DNA of 43,384 bases from JAIOSM01 sp964593725 (GTDB lineage Bacteria > Desulfobacterota > Desulfobacteria > Desulfobacterales > Desulfobacteraceae), in contig CAZQJS010000022.1 in NCBI GenBank assembly GCA_964593725.1, forward strand, positions 1 to 43,384, in the 5' to 3' direction. The position numbers and the translations under genes are program-made. Positions 17,014 through 25,866 of this stretch are shown here, in pieces. Positions within the stretch are counted from its first letter, which is position 1, and each line of letters opens with the position of its first letter. The notes under the pieces were generated by a model. It saw only the letters and a program-made list of their open reading frames with translations, ran no database searches and was not told the origin of the DNA.

Positions 17014-18684
17014 ATGAAAGATTATAAACTTGCCAATCTAAGGAAAAAAGAGCTTAAGCTCTCAAGGCAGCGTGAAGAGATTTTAATGCTGGAACCAGAG
17101 GAAATCCTCGATAAAATACTCAGTTCGCCACAGCCTGCAACCCTTATCCAGTCTTTTTCTGATCAGGATCTTTACTTTTTGATGCATTCTGTGGGCCGGC
17201 AGGATTTTATCCCTGTGCTGGCACTCTCCTCGTCAGATCAGTGGGAATATATTCTTGATATGGATATATGGCGTGATGATAAACCTGATATCAACCATAT
17301 GACCAGAACTTTGAACCTTTTGTTCCAGGCAGCTCCTGAGCGCCTGATGCATTGGACCATTAAAGAAAAACCTGATCTGCTGGAGTACTATTTCTTCAAA
17401 AATATTGAAATAAGAATACGGGAGCATGATGAAGTTCCGCCTGATGAAGATGATTTCATAACATTTGATGATAAATTTTATTTCAGGTTTCCCGGGGCAG
17501 ACTCTGATAAGAACAGGGAATCTGCACAGGATCTTATCGTGAGTATGTTTGACAAGGTTGCAGACATGGATATTTCTGTATTCCATGCCGTGTTACTGGA
17601 AACAGTAAGGGTGCTTGCACTGGAGGTGGAGGAGGAGCAGTTAAGACTTAAAAATGTAAGGCTTGCTGAAAAGGGATTCCTTCCAGCCTATGAGGCCATT
17701 GGTGTATATCAGCCGCTTAGTTTAAAAAGGTTTAGAAAGAGAAGACAGGATTTAAAGAAGCCCTGGAACCCGGATATCCCCATGGCACCTCAGCTGCCAT
17801 CAAAGTTTATCAAGGAGGACAATCTTTTTGCAAAGGCCCTTGGCACTTTGAAAAGTGACCTTTTTTTTGATCTGCAGTCAGAGTTTGCTTTTCTGGTCAA
17901 TAAAGTAATCTCAGCAGACAGAGTCAGGATACATGGGAGGGAGGATATTGAAAAGGTAATAGAAAAAACATGCAGTTATCTCTCCATCGGCCTTGAGAAA
18001 ACCGATCTTAATAACCCGGGGTCTGTGATTGAAAGCTATTTTCTTGAAGATATATTCAGGGCAGGCTCAAGTGAGATCCTGAAACTTGGGAGAATAGTGC
18101 AAACATGGCATGGAACAAGTTTTCTGAATAAAAACAGCCTTCCCTTAAGTTTCCTTGATGAAAAATGGCTTGGTATTACAGGTGGTTTACTGCTTGAAAG
18201 ACCTCTTTTCTTTGATGGCCTGAAACCAGGAGAATCTTACAGAAACTTTAAATCCCTTGTTGAAATCAAAGATGTCACCATTGAGGCGGACAAGCTTATT
18301 GAGACAGACAGGATGCTTGGAAGGCTCAATATTGATATGGGATCGTTTTCCCACGGGATTTTAACTTATAAATCCATGCTGTTAACCTTGTGGGCAAGGG
18401 AACACCTTGGCATGGACAACTCCTTAAATCCAATCCCTGTGGATGATTTTAAGAAATTTTTTCAGTCTGTTTTTTCAAGCAGAAAAGAGCCTGATATTGA
18501 ACAGATAAAAAGAGAAGATTTTCTGTCCTGGGTTTCAAAGGCAGGCAGGATGGATCTCAAGGACCTGAAAAAAGAGTTTATAACTGTTGTACATGAACTG
18601 TTTGATGAGATAGAAGAAGAGTATGGGAATGTTAACCCCGTTGATATGGATTTAAGGTTTATACGTCATTTCCTGTTGATTTAA
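17014..18684 (+). CDS. DUF6178-like protein of unknown function
   Basis: The 556-residue soluble protein is largely helical, with no signal peptide or membrane segment. The N-terminal part (LEPEEILDKILSSPQPATLI, FSDQDLYFLMHSVGRQDFIP) resembles DUF6178, a family I know mainly from Desulfobacterota; I make this match from memory and it is the weakest part of the call. It contains a cluster of acidic residues (EVPPDEDD) and no catalytic motif that I recognise. It is separated from the radical SAM-TPR gene by 35 bases and may share its transcript. No function is proposed. Confidence 0.6.
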   Translation: MKDYKLANLRKKELKLSRQREEILMLEPEEILDKILSSPQPATLIQSFSDQDLYFLMHSVGRQDFIPVLALSSSDQWEYILDMDIWRDDKPDINHMTRTLNLLFQAAPERLMHWTIKEKPDLLEYYFFKNIEIRIREHDEVPPDEDDFITFDDKFYFRFPGADSDKNRESAQDLIVSMFDKVADMDISVFHAVLLETVRVLALEVEEEQLRLKNVRLAEKGFLPAYEAIGVYQPLSLKRFRKRRQDLKKPWNPDIPMAPQLPSKFIKEDNLFAKALGTLKSDLFFDLQSEFAFLVNKVISADRVRIHGREDIEKVIEKTCSYLSIGLEKTDLNNPGSVIESYFLEDIFRAGSSEILKLGRIVQTWHGTSFLNKNSLPLSFLDEKWLGITGGLLLERPLFFDGLKPGESYRNFKSLVEIKDVTIEADKLIETDRMLGRLNIDMGSFSHGILTYKSMLLTLWAREHLGMDNSLNPIPVDDFKKFFQSVFSSRKEPDIEQIKREDFLSWVSKAGRMDLKDLKKEFITVVHELFDEIEEEYGNVNPVDMDLRFIRHFLLI

Positions 18685-18749
18685 CAGGAGACTGGATCTG
18701 TGTCTATTCTTTTCTGTATTGGTATTTAACCATGTAGCCTGTGTTATAT

Positions 18750-19520
18750 ATGAAAAGTAAACTTACAGGTTTTATTGAAAAAAAAGCTGAATCTTTAATT
18801 TCAGGCAGTGAACCTGAAGTAAGATTGTGGTATTGCAGGATATCTTCCATTCTGAAATTATTATTTGATCCGGGAAAAAAGTCTGATTTTTTTAAAGACT
18901 ATAATGGTATAAGAAATAAAACAATTGATGCACAGGAGTTTTCAATTCCATTCCTTTCAGACTCTGAATTTCAACTTTTAAATAGTTTTAAGAGTATTAA
19001 AAAACAGGTAGAGTGGCTGTCAGGCAGATTCTTATTAAAAGGCTGCCTCCATTGCCATGTAAATAGTATTGACCTGTTCAGGGGAATCAAAATTGCCTAT
19101 GAAACAAAAGGAGCTCCGTTTCTGCCGGATTTTCCGGACATTAAGGTATCTGTCTCCCATTCCGGTGACATTGCAGCTGTTGGAGTCTGTACAGACAGTG
19201 GTATTGATATAGGTATTGACATTGAAAAGCTTGGGAAAAAACCGGATAAGAACTTTTTAAGTACAGCTTTTACCAAAAGAGAGATTAATGATCTGGATAA
19301 CAGTGTTAAGGGTATATTAACAAAATGGACTGCCAAGGAGGCATTTTTAAAATATATCAGACAAGGGTTTAATGAAAGCCTGCATAGAGTTGAGGTCCTT
19401 GGAAACAGCATATTGCATAATAACTCAAGAGTTGATGCAGCTTTGTTTTCAAGGGTGATTGAAGATGATTATGTTCTCTCCATGGTTACGGGCAGGAGTG
19501 GTACAGCCGGTAAAATATAA
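18750..19520 (+). CDS. 4'-phosphopantetheinyl transferase superfamily protein
   Basis: 256 residues. The Sfp/AcpT-type motifs are clear: KVSVSHSGDIAAVGV, GIDIGIDIEKLG (metal-binding Asp and Glu) and KWTAKEAFLKYIRQG. These enzymes move phosphopantetheine from CoA onto acyl carrier proteins or PKS/NRPS carrier domains. The length is near the Sfp type rather than the short AcpS type. No carrier protein, PKS or NRPS gene is visible in the window. A GTG at 18741 would add three residues; neither start has a good ribosome-binding site. Its stop abuts the stop of the opposing response-regulator gene without a spacer base. Confidence 0.85.
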   Translation: MKSKLTGFIEKKAESLISGSEPEVRLWYCRISSILKLLFDPGKKSDFFKDYNGIRNKTIDAQEFSIPFLSDSEFQLLNSFKSIKKQVEWLSGRFLLKGCLHCHVNSIDLFRGIKIAYETKGAPFLPDFPDIKVSVSHSGDIAAVGVCTDSGIDIGIDIEKLGKKPDKNFLSTAFTKREINDLDNSVKGILTKWTAKEAFLKYIRQGFNESLHRVEVLGNSILHNNSRVDAALFSRVIEDDYVLSMVTGRSGTAGKI

Positions 19521-20258
19521 TTATCTGGTTTCATCCCCATGGTTAAATATATAGCCCACAGAGCGCATGCTTTTAAAAAATTGTGGTTTTTTTGGATTCT
19601 TTTCAAAATATTTTCTGAACCGTACAATAAAATTATCAATGGTTCTTGTGGATGTATCACTTGAATATCCCCAGCCTGCCTTGAGCAGTTCTTTGCGGGA
19701 AAGGGGTTTGCCCTTGTTGGAGATAAATATTTTTAAAAGGATTACTTCCTGGTCTGTAAGAGTTATCTCGCCTGTTCTGCATTTTGCCTTATAGGTAACA
19801 AAGTTGATCTCATTTCTGCCAAAACTGTAGTTTTTCTCCGGGAACAGGCTGCTGTTTTCATTTTTTTCATTGTGATACCAGGTCTGTTTTTTAATCAGAC
19901 GGTCAATTCTCAAGAGGAACTCATCAAGGTCAAAGGGCTTTGAAAGATAGTCATCAACGCCAAAAAGCAGTCCTTTTATTTTATCTTCGGCATTGCCCTT
20001 GGCAGAAAGGATCAGAACAGGAATTTTTTCATCTTTTTGTCTTATTTTTTTTAAGACTGAATAGCCGTTTATAACAGGCAGCATAATATCAAGAACAATC
20101 AGGTTTGGTTTCCATGCTTTCCATTGTTCAATGCCTTCCTGGCCATTGGATGCAGTTTTTACATCATACCCCTGGAGTTTCAGGTTCAGCTTCAGACCAT
20201 CTGCTATGTGCTGCTCATCTTCTATGACCAGAATTCGTTTCTTTTCATAAGTTTCCAT
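19521..20258 (-). CDS. OmpR/PhoB-family response regulator
   Basis: 245 residues with a receiver (VIEDEQ, phospho-acceptor Asp57 in VLDIMLPVING, Lys in YLSKPFD) and a C-terminal winged helix (LTDQEVILLKIFISNKGKPL, SRKELLKAGWGY, STRTIDNFIVRFRKYF). It is transcribed with the sensor kinase gene directly upstream; its start lies 36 bases inside the end of that gene, so the two are translationally coupled. Target genes are unknown. The 3' end abuts the convergent phosphopantetheinyl transferase gene. Confidence 0.92.
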   Translation of the reverse strand: METYEKKRILVIEDEQHIADGLKLNLKLQGYDVKTASNGQEGIEQWKAWKPNLIVLDIMLPVINGYSVLKKIRQKDEKIPVLILSAKGNAEDKIKGLLFGVDDYLSKPFDLDEFLLRIDRLIKKQTWYHNEKNENSSLFPEKNYSFGRNEINFVTYKAKCRTGEITLTDQEVILLKIFISNKGKPLSRKELLKAGWGYSSDTSTRTIDNFIVRFRKYFEKNPKKPQFFKSMRSVGYIFNHGDETR

Positions 20259-21250
20259 AAAAAATTCCTTATTGAATCGTCAGGATCAAGTTTAGGGATT
20301 ATAAGGGTGAATTTTGAACCTCTGCCCGGGCCGTTACTGGATGCTTTTACTTTCCATTCATGGATCCTTGCAATGTTGAATACAAGATATAATCCAAGGC
20401 CGCTGCCATCCACTCCTTCCTTTTCTCCTCTTTTGGATTGATAGAATTTTCTGAATACTTTTTTTATCTCTTTTTTCTCTATGCCTATTCCATTGTCAAT
20501 AAATTCAATCATAATTTTATGCTTTGAGTCATGGAACCTGATTGTTACAACCGGGGTATCAGATTCATTGTATTTGATTGCATTGGAAATAATATTCATC
20601 AACAGCATTTCAAATAAAAATATATTAACAGGACATATATAGTTGTAATTTCCGTTATTTTCAACTTCAATCCTGCAATTGTGAAAAAGTTTGGCATTCT
20701 TGTCCAGGAAAATTTCAACAAGCCTTGCAGGGCTCTCATCTGTTAACTCAGCACCATAGCTTCTGCTTTCAATTTTGGCCAGGTTCAATATACTGTTTAT
20801 ATTTTCAGTCAATTTATTTATATCCTGGAGCATATATTCTGAATACTTTTTTATATCTTCCGGGCCAAGGTCATGTTTTGTAAAGGTCTCAAGGTATATT
20901 TTCAATGAGGTAACCGGGGTTTTTAACTCATGGGTGAAGTTATAGATAAAATTATGCTGGAGTCTGAAAAGATCAACGGTTTTCTGATAATAGATGTAAG
21001 CCAGCAGAATACCTGTGAGAACAACCGTGATAAGAGCAGTCAGTACAAGGAGGATCATTCCTGTCTTTGATGGGAATATAAGGTCAGGATTGATGTTGAA
21101 TTTTTTAATGACTATTTCAAGGCCAGCTGTGATCTCCATGTACCACTGTACTGTTATGAGAAGGGCTGCTGCAAGGGCAAGGGTGGAACATGTAAATATA
21201 AAAAGCGGATGAAGGTACCATCGGGAAGGTGTTACTATATGCATAATCAA
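20222..21250 (-). CDS. Membrane sensor histidine kinase
   Basis: 342 residues: two membrane helices (about 14-36 and 65-87) around a short periplasmic loop, then HisKA with the phospho-acceptor His107 in FTHELKTPVTSL and HATPase_c with the N box (LLMNIISNAIKYNES), DNGIGI and GLGLYLVFNIAR. It has no HAMP or PAS domain, so the sensing part is small. It is the cognate partner of the OmpR-type regulator whose gene overlaps its 3' end by 37 bases. The ligand is unknown. Confidence 0.92.
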   Translation of the reverse strand: MIMHIVTPSRWYLHPLFIFTCSTLALAAALLITVQWYMEITAGLEIVIKKFNINPDLIFPSKTGMILLVLTALITVVLTGILLAYIYYQKTVDLFRLQHNFIYNFTHELKTPVTSLKIYLETFTKHDLGPEDIKKYSEYMLQDINKLTENINSILNLAKIESRSYGAELTDESPARLVEIFLDKNAKLFHNCRIEVENNGNYNYICPVNIFLFEMLLMNIISNAIKYNESDTPVVTIRFHDSKHKIMIEFIDNGIGIEKKEIKKVFRKFYQSKRGEKEGVDGSGLGLYLVFNIARIHEWKVKASSNGPGRGSKFTLIIPKLDPDDSIRNFLWKLMKRNEFWS

Positions 21251-21260
21251 CTATCCATAT

Positions 21261-22493
21261 TCAGGCTTGGGAATGGGGGGAGGCAGGTATTCTGATCATA
21301 AACTCTGCGCCTTTTCCTTCCGAGCTTTTACATTCAATGGTGCCGTTCAGGGTTTGTGTTATAAGGTTGAAAACAATGGACATGCCAAGGCCGGTGCCGC
21401 CCTGGCCGCGCATTGTAGTGTAGAACGGGTCAAATATTTTCATACGTTGATCTTGAGTCATTCCAGCACCATTATCCTTATATTTAAAGTTTAAATAGTT
21501 ATCCTTGAGATTGAATACCATATCAATTCTGCCTTTGTCCATGTTTTTAAAGCCATGGATAAGGGAATTTAAGATAAGGTTGCTGATAATCTGGTAAAAA
21601 GCACTGGGAAAAGACCTTATTTCAATTTTTTCCGGGCATCTGGTTGTAATTGTATGATTTGTATCTTTAAATTTCGGCTTTAAACTTAATAGAACCCCTT
21701 CAATATAACTGCTTAAATTAAAGGTTCTGATTTTTTCACTGGATTGATCAACAGCAATCTGTTTAAAGCTTTTTATAAGTTCGCCTGCCCTTTCCATATT
21801 AATGAGTATTGTGCTGGAGATATCTTTTAAGATTGCAAGGTGGGATTCAAGCTCGCTTTTTTTTAAATTCCCTGATCGATATTTTTTTTCAAGCTCTTCT
21901 GTTTTTTTATCCAGAAATGATGCCGCAGTTACACCAATACCAATGGGGGTGTTGATTTCATGGGCAACACCTGCCACAAGTTCGCCCAATGCTGCCATTT
22001 TTTCTGCCTGGACAAGTTTATCCTGTGTTTTGTGCAATGTCTCAATGGAAATACTGAGCTCCTTGTTTGCCTTTTCAAGATTAGCCTGGTAACGCTCTTT
22101 TTCCTTGATAAGGTTAACTCGCTCAAAAGCTTTGTATATTGCATGGTACAATACATCCATGTTCTGTATCGGTTTTATGATATAATCCCAGGCACCAAGT
22201 CTCAGTGCCCTGACAGTATCTTTGATATTTCCTGCACCCGATACAATGATTATGGGTGTTTCCGGCTGGCTTTTCCTTACTGCATCAAGCACCTCAAGCC
22301 CATCCATTTCAGGCATGCGAAGGTCACATAAGATCAGGTCAGGATGTTCTTTTTCAAATTTTTTCAGTCCCTCACACCCGTCTTTTGCTTCAATGACATT
22401 AAAGCCATAGTCCTCAAGGCAGCTTCTGGCACTTTCCCTGATATATACTTCATCATCAATTATCAATATTGTTTTGCTGGGCATGGTCTCCAT
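21261..22493 (-). CDS. Receiver-histidine kinase hybrid
   Basis: 410 residues. A receiver domain with Asp57 (LILCDLRMPEMDG) leads, then a coiled coil (about 125-165) and a HisKA-like kinase with His178 in GELVAGVAHEINTPIG and a full HATPase_c (NLILNSLIHGFKN, DNGAGM, GGTGLGMSIV). There is no membrane segment, so it is cytoplasmic and driven by phosphorylation of its own receiver. It follows the larger hybrid kinase gene by 14 bases and precedes the sensor/regulator pair by 10, forming one four-gene transcription unit. Its receiver is closely similar to that of the upstream protein, apparently a duplicate. Confidence 0.9.
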   Translation of the reverse strand: METMPSKTILIIDDEVYIRESARSCLEDYGFNVIEAKDGCEGLKKFEKEHPDLILCDLRMPEMDGLEVLDAVRKSQPETPIIIVSGAGNIKDTVRALRLGAWDYIIKPIQNMDVLYHAIYKAFERVNLIKEKERYQANLEKANKELSISIETLHKTQDKLVQAEKMAALGELVAGVAHEINTPIGIGVTAASFLDKKTEELEKKYRSGNLKKSELESHLAILKDISSTILINMERAGELIKSFKQIAVDQSSEKIRTFNLSSYIEGVLLSLKPKFKDTNHTITTRCPEKIEIRSFPSAFYQIISNLILNSLIHGFKNMDKGRIDMVFNLKDNYLNFKYKDNGAGMTQDQRMKIFDPFYTTMRGQGGTGLGMSIVFNLITQTLNGTIECKSSEGKGAEFMIRIPASPHSQA

Positions 22494-22507
22494 ACTGTTA
22501 ATCCGGA

Positions 22508-24493
22508 TTACCCGTTAAGAATGTTATGGATAGCACTGGAGAGCTTATCCACGGAAAGAGGTTTTTTTATGAATCTGCTGATTTTTGCCATGTTGATCTC
22601 TTTCCGGTCAACTGCTTCTGCATACCCGCTGCATAGAATGATCGGGACTGCCTGGTTGATTTTCCTCATCTCCTTTGCAAGCTCAATACCTGTTTTGTCA
22701 GGCATTGTCTGATCTGTAACCACAAGATCAATTGTTTTGTGGTGCTCTTTAAAAAACTTAAGGGCATCAAGGCTTGAGGAAAAATCCTTAACTTTATAAT
22801 TGATTGCCTCAAGCCCCTGCCTGCACATTGCCACAATATCTTTATTATCATCAACAAACAGGATTTTTCCACCCTTTGTATTCTTTTTTATTTTATTTTT
22901 TGAATTTTTTATCTCTTTTTTTGTTTTTGAATAGTCAATGGGGAGCAGAATGGTGAATGTGGTTCCCCTGCCTGGCGTGCTTTTCACAAAGATTGCGCCA
23001 TTGTAGCTCTGGACAATACTGTACACGGTTGCAAGGCCAAGTCCTGTGCCCTTTCCTTCTTCCTTGGTTGTGAAATATGGATCAAAAATACGTTCCTGGG
23101 TTTTATCATCCATGCCATACCCTGTATCTGAAACCTGGAACGCAATATATTTCTGTATTGATAAATTGGGGTGTTTCATCAGATCATCTTTTGATAATCT
23201 TACCTCTTTTAAGGTAAGAGTGAGTTCTCCGCCGTCTGTCTCCATTGCGTGGAAGGCATTGGTACATAAATTCATAATTATCTGGTGTATCTGGGTTGGA
23301 TCTGCCTCAACATACCCGCAATTTCTGTTGATCTTATCTATTATTTTTATTGTGGATGGTATTGATCCCTTTAAAAGTTTTATTGCCTCTTTGGCAACTG
23401 GGTGAATCTTTATCGGTCTTTTCTCTTCTTCATTACTTCTGTTAAAGGAGAGTATCTGATTGACAAGGTCTGCAGCTCTCAGGGCAGCTTTCTGGATTTT
23501 TTCACTATGCTTATAAACCTTGCTTTCCGGATCAACATCCATCATGGTCATTTCAGAATAACCCAGAACCGGGCTCAGTATATTATTAAGATCATGGGCA
23601 ATACCGCCTGCAAGTGTGCCTATGGCTTCCATCTTCTGGGCATTTCTCAACTGTTTTTCAAGGTTTTGTGATCTTTGCTCAGCCTCTTTTTTTTCCGTTA
23701 TATCAAGGAGGGATACTGTGATTTTATCGATGCCGGGTAAAACAGCAAAAGTAGCATATGTGTATCGTTTGCTTCCGTTTTTATCAATTAATATAATTTC
23801 GTGCTGGTCTGGTTTTAAATTATCATCTTTATATCTCTGCCTGCTGAATTCATTCATGATATCCCTGTGTTCATCTGCTACAAAGTCATGCCATTTCTTG
23901 TGCCACTCTATTTCACTCTTTTTAAGGCCTGTAATTTCACAAAATTGCGAGTTAGCCATGGATATCGTATGGTCAGGTTCAAGAATTACAGCAGCCGTGC
24001 CAGTGTGCTCAAAAATCACTTTATATCTTTTTTCGCTCTCTTCAAGCTCCTTGGTTCTTTCGGCCACAAGCTCTTCAAGGCGCTCCTGGTAGATTTTGTT
24101 TTCACCTTTAAGCCGGCTCTCAGCAAGGCATTTCCTGACCGAGTGGTAAAGAACATTCATGTCTTCAATGGGTTTTAATATATAGTCCCATGCACCAAAA
24201 TGAAGTGCTTCTACGACAGCAGAGATATTTCCTGTTCCCGACGCAACGATAAGAGGCGTGCCAGGCGATTTTTTTCTGATTGTTTTTAGAAATTCAAGGC
24301 CGTTCATTTCAGGCATTCTGAGGTCAAGCAGGATCAGATCAACTTTATTTGAATTAAAGACTTCAAGGCCTTTTTTTCCGTTTTCCGCTTCAAGAACAGC
24401 AAATCCAAAATCCTCAAGGTATGCTTTAATGCTCTGCCTTATATAAGATTCGTCATCAATGGTCAATATAACTTTATTGGTAATACTATCCAT
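22508..24493 (-). CDS. Hybrid kinase: receiver-PAS-HisKA-HATPase-receiver
   Basis: About 661 residues. Order: N-terminal receiver (LLDLRMPEMNGLEF), coiled coil (ELVAERTKELEESEKRYK), PAS domain (VIFEHTGTAAVILEPDH), HisKA (AIGTLAGGIAHDLNNILS), HATPase_c (NLCTNAFHAM, DTGYGMDDKT, GTGLGLATVYSIV) and a C-terminal receiver (LVVTDQTMPDKTG). The ATG at 24493 is preferred; it has AAAGGA upstream, whereas a TTG at 24514 has none. It is the first gene of the four-gene signalling unit and lacks membrane segments. The PAS domain may sense redox state or a small ligand, which cannot be resolved. Confidence 0.9.
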   Translation of the reverse strand: MDSITNKVILTIDDESYIRQSIKAYLEDFGFAVLEAENGKKGLEVFNSNKVDLILLDLRMPEMNGLEFLKTIRKKSPGTPLIVASGTGNISAVVEALHFGAWDYILKPIEDMNVLYHSVRKCLAESRLKGENKIYQERLEELVAERTKELEESEKRYKVIFEHTGTAAVILEPDHTISMANSQFCEITGLKKSEIEWHKKWHDFVADEHRDIMNEFSRQRYKDDNLKPDQHEIILIDKNGSKRYTYATFAVLPGIDKITVSLLDITEKKEAEQRSQNLEKQLRNAQKMEAIGTLAGGIAHDLNNILSPVLGYSEMTMMDVDPESKVYKHSEKIQKAALRAADLVNQILSFNRSNEEEKRPIKIHPVAKEAIKLLKGSIPSTIKIIDKINRNCGYVEADPTQIHQIIMNLCTNAFHAMETDGGELTLTLKEVRLSKDDLMKHPNLSIQKYIAFQVSDTGYGMDDKTQERIFDPYFTTKEEGKGTGLGLATVYSIVQSYNGAIFVKSTPGRGTTFTILLPIDYSKTKKEIKNSKNKIKKNTKGGKILFVDDNKDIVAMCRQGLEAINYKVKDFSSSLDALKFFKEHHKTIDLVVTDQTMPDKTGIELAKEMRKINQAVPIILCSGYAEAVDRKEINMAKISRFIKKPLSVDKLSSAIHNILNG

Positions 24494-24659
24494 GGAATGT
24501 GGTAATCCTTTCAAGGGTTTTTATTCTGCGATTTTTAACATCGATTTTTTTAAATTCTTATTGTTATATAATCTTGGAAAATTGATATTCTGTCAAGCCA
24601 AAATAAATTTTATTCCCACGAATTAAGATATCTCACGGGGTTTTTTTTGATTTATGATT

Positions 24660-24735
24660 TGGCTCCCCAGCACGGACTTGAACCGCGGACCCATTGGTTA
24701 ACAGCCAATTGCTCTGCCGACTGAGCTACTGGGGA
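24660..24735 (-). tRNA. tRNA-Asn (anticodon GTT), CCA encoded
   Basis: A 76-base cloverleaf reads on the minus strand: acceptor TCCCCAG/CTGGGGA (perfect), D arm GCTC/GAGC, anticodon stem ATTGG/CCAAT with loop CTGTTAA, T arm CGCGG/CCGTG with loop TTCAAGT, discriminator G and genomic CCA (24662-24660). All tertiary positions look normal. Confidence 0.97.
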
Positions 24736-24757
24736 GCATGTCAAAAGACCTTTAGGT

Positions 24758-24784
24758 TCTATATCAGACGGCCTGGTTTGTCAA
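24758..24784 (-). promoter_or_regulatory. Promoter of tRNA-Asn
   Basis: On the minus strand a consensus TTGACA (24784-24779) and TATAGA (24763-24758) are 15 bases apart, ending 22 bases before the mature tRNA. The spacing is short but the position is right. Confidence 0.5.
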
Positions 24785-24865
24785 GAAAAAAATAAAAAAA
24801 TTGACTTGGAATTATTTAAAATATAATAATAGAAACCAGGATCAATCAGGGGAAAGGAACATGCC

Positions 24866-25303
24866 ATGGTGAAAGAAGAGGGCGTTGTTACAAGTGCAAC
24901 AAAATCAACTGCCTGGATAAAAACAGTCAGGGCAACAGCATGTGATGCATGTGAGGCAAAGGATAATTGTGATATATTAAACAGTAAACATTCAATGCAT
25001 TTTGAGGTTAAAAACACCCTGAATGCAAAAACAGGAGACCGCGTTGTTGTCGGTGTCCAGACAAAACCACTTCTTTTAATGACATTCATGCTCTATGTGT
25101 TTCCGGTTTTTCTCCTGCTTGCCGGGGCGTTAACGGGAAAATATATGGCTTTTGTTTTTGATATTGATCAGAATCTGACTTCCATGTTTTTTGGATTTAG
25201 TCTGTTTTCCGCAGGAGTTTTTATAATTAAAAAAATAAATAATAAAGTTGCTCTTGATTGGAAATACAAGCCTTTCATGATCAAAATTTTAAAAATCAGC
25301 TGA
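24866..25303 (+). CDS. SoxR-reducing system/RseC-like membrane protein
   Basis: 145 residues: N-terminal soluble domain with a Cys cluster (C26-x2-C29-x5-C35 in ATACDACEAKDNC), then two membrane helices (about 68-92 and 102-122). This is the RseC/MucC plan. RseC-like proteins are known to occur with Rsx/Rnf complexes and help in SoxR reduction in enterics. Here it precedes the cytochrome and rnf genes on the same strand, with 126 bases between, where a separate promoter is seen. It probably assists redox traffic or assembly of this Rnf; the Cys residues may bind a cluster or form disulfides. Confidence 0.75.
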   Translation: MVKEEGVVTSATKSTAWIKTVRATACDACEAKDNCDILNSKHSMHFEVKNTLNAKTGDRVVVGVQTKPLLLMTFMLYVFPVFLLLAGALTGKYMAFVFDIDQNLTSMFFGFSLFSAGVFIIKKINNKVALDWKYKPFMIKILKIS

Positions 25304-25339
25304 CCTTTGATAATACCATTAAAGAATTATAATTTTTTC

Positions 25340-25368
25340 TTGATAAAAATATATTTTTCATATATGAC
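25340..25368 (+). promoter_or_regulatory. Likely promoter of the cytochrome-rnf operon
   Basis: TTGATA (25340-25345) and TATGAC (25363-25368) stand 17 bases apart, placing the start about 55 bases before the cytochrome gene. The area is very AT-rich, which lowers specificity. Confidence 0.45.
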
Positions 25369-25429
25369 GAGATTGTGTTGTAACTTTGCTGAGTGTGAAG
25401 AATAGACTCTAATAATATGAAGGGGTAGT

Positions 25430-25798
25430 ATGACACCAAAACCTAATTTAAAAATTGCCATATTTCTAATGATTGTTTTTTTTGTTGTATCAATTATTTG
25501 TTATTCAGCATTTTCACCTCCAGGACCTGGTAATCAACCAATACGGTTAATGTTTCAAAACAAGGCAGGTAAAGTATTGTTTGCACATTCCGGGCATATT
25601 GATGAATACGGACTTGAATGTACAGATTGCCATCACAATCTTGATGATGATCAGGTTTATCAATGCAGTCAATGCCATGAAGGTACTGGTGATGATGATA
25701 TGCCAGGTAAATCAGATGCATTTCATATGCAGTGTAAAGGCTGCCATGAAGATTCCGGTGCAGGTCCGGTGGAATGTAATTCATGCCATGCACCATGA
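25430..25798 (+). CDS. Membrane-anchored tetraheme cytochrome c (class III/c7-like), Rnf-associated
   Basis: 122 residues. One N-terminal hydrophobic segment (about 9-27) exports and probably anchors the protein. Four CxxCH heme sites follow: CTDCH (64-68), CSQCH (79-83), CKGCH (102-106) and CNSCH (116-120). Four further histidines (53, 56, 69, 99) are available as distal ligands, as in bis-His c3-type cytochromes. GGGG is well placed before the ATG at 25430. The gene is 68 bases before rnfC. Rnf clusters with a multiheme cytochrome gene are known in sulfate reducers and in Methanosarcina (MmcA); by analogy this one should take electrons from the periplasmic RnfG flavin or pass them on. Confidence 0.88.
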   Translation: MTPKPNLKIAIFLMIVFFVVSIICYSAFSPPGPGNQPIRLMFQNKAGKVLFAHSGHIDEYGLECTDCHHNLDDDQVYQCSQCHEGTGDDDMPGKSDAFHMQCKGCHEDSGAGPVECNSCHAP

Positions 25799-25866
25799 TT
25801 TATCCTTATGATTCATATATTTAAACTCATAATGCATGGTTAAATTGTACAAAACGAGGATTAAAC

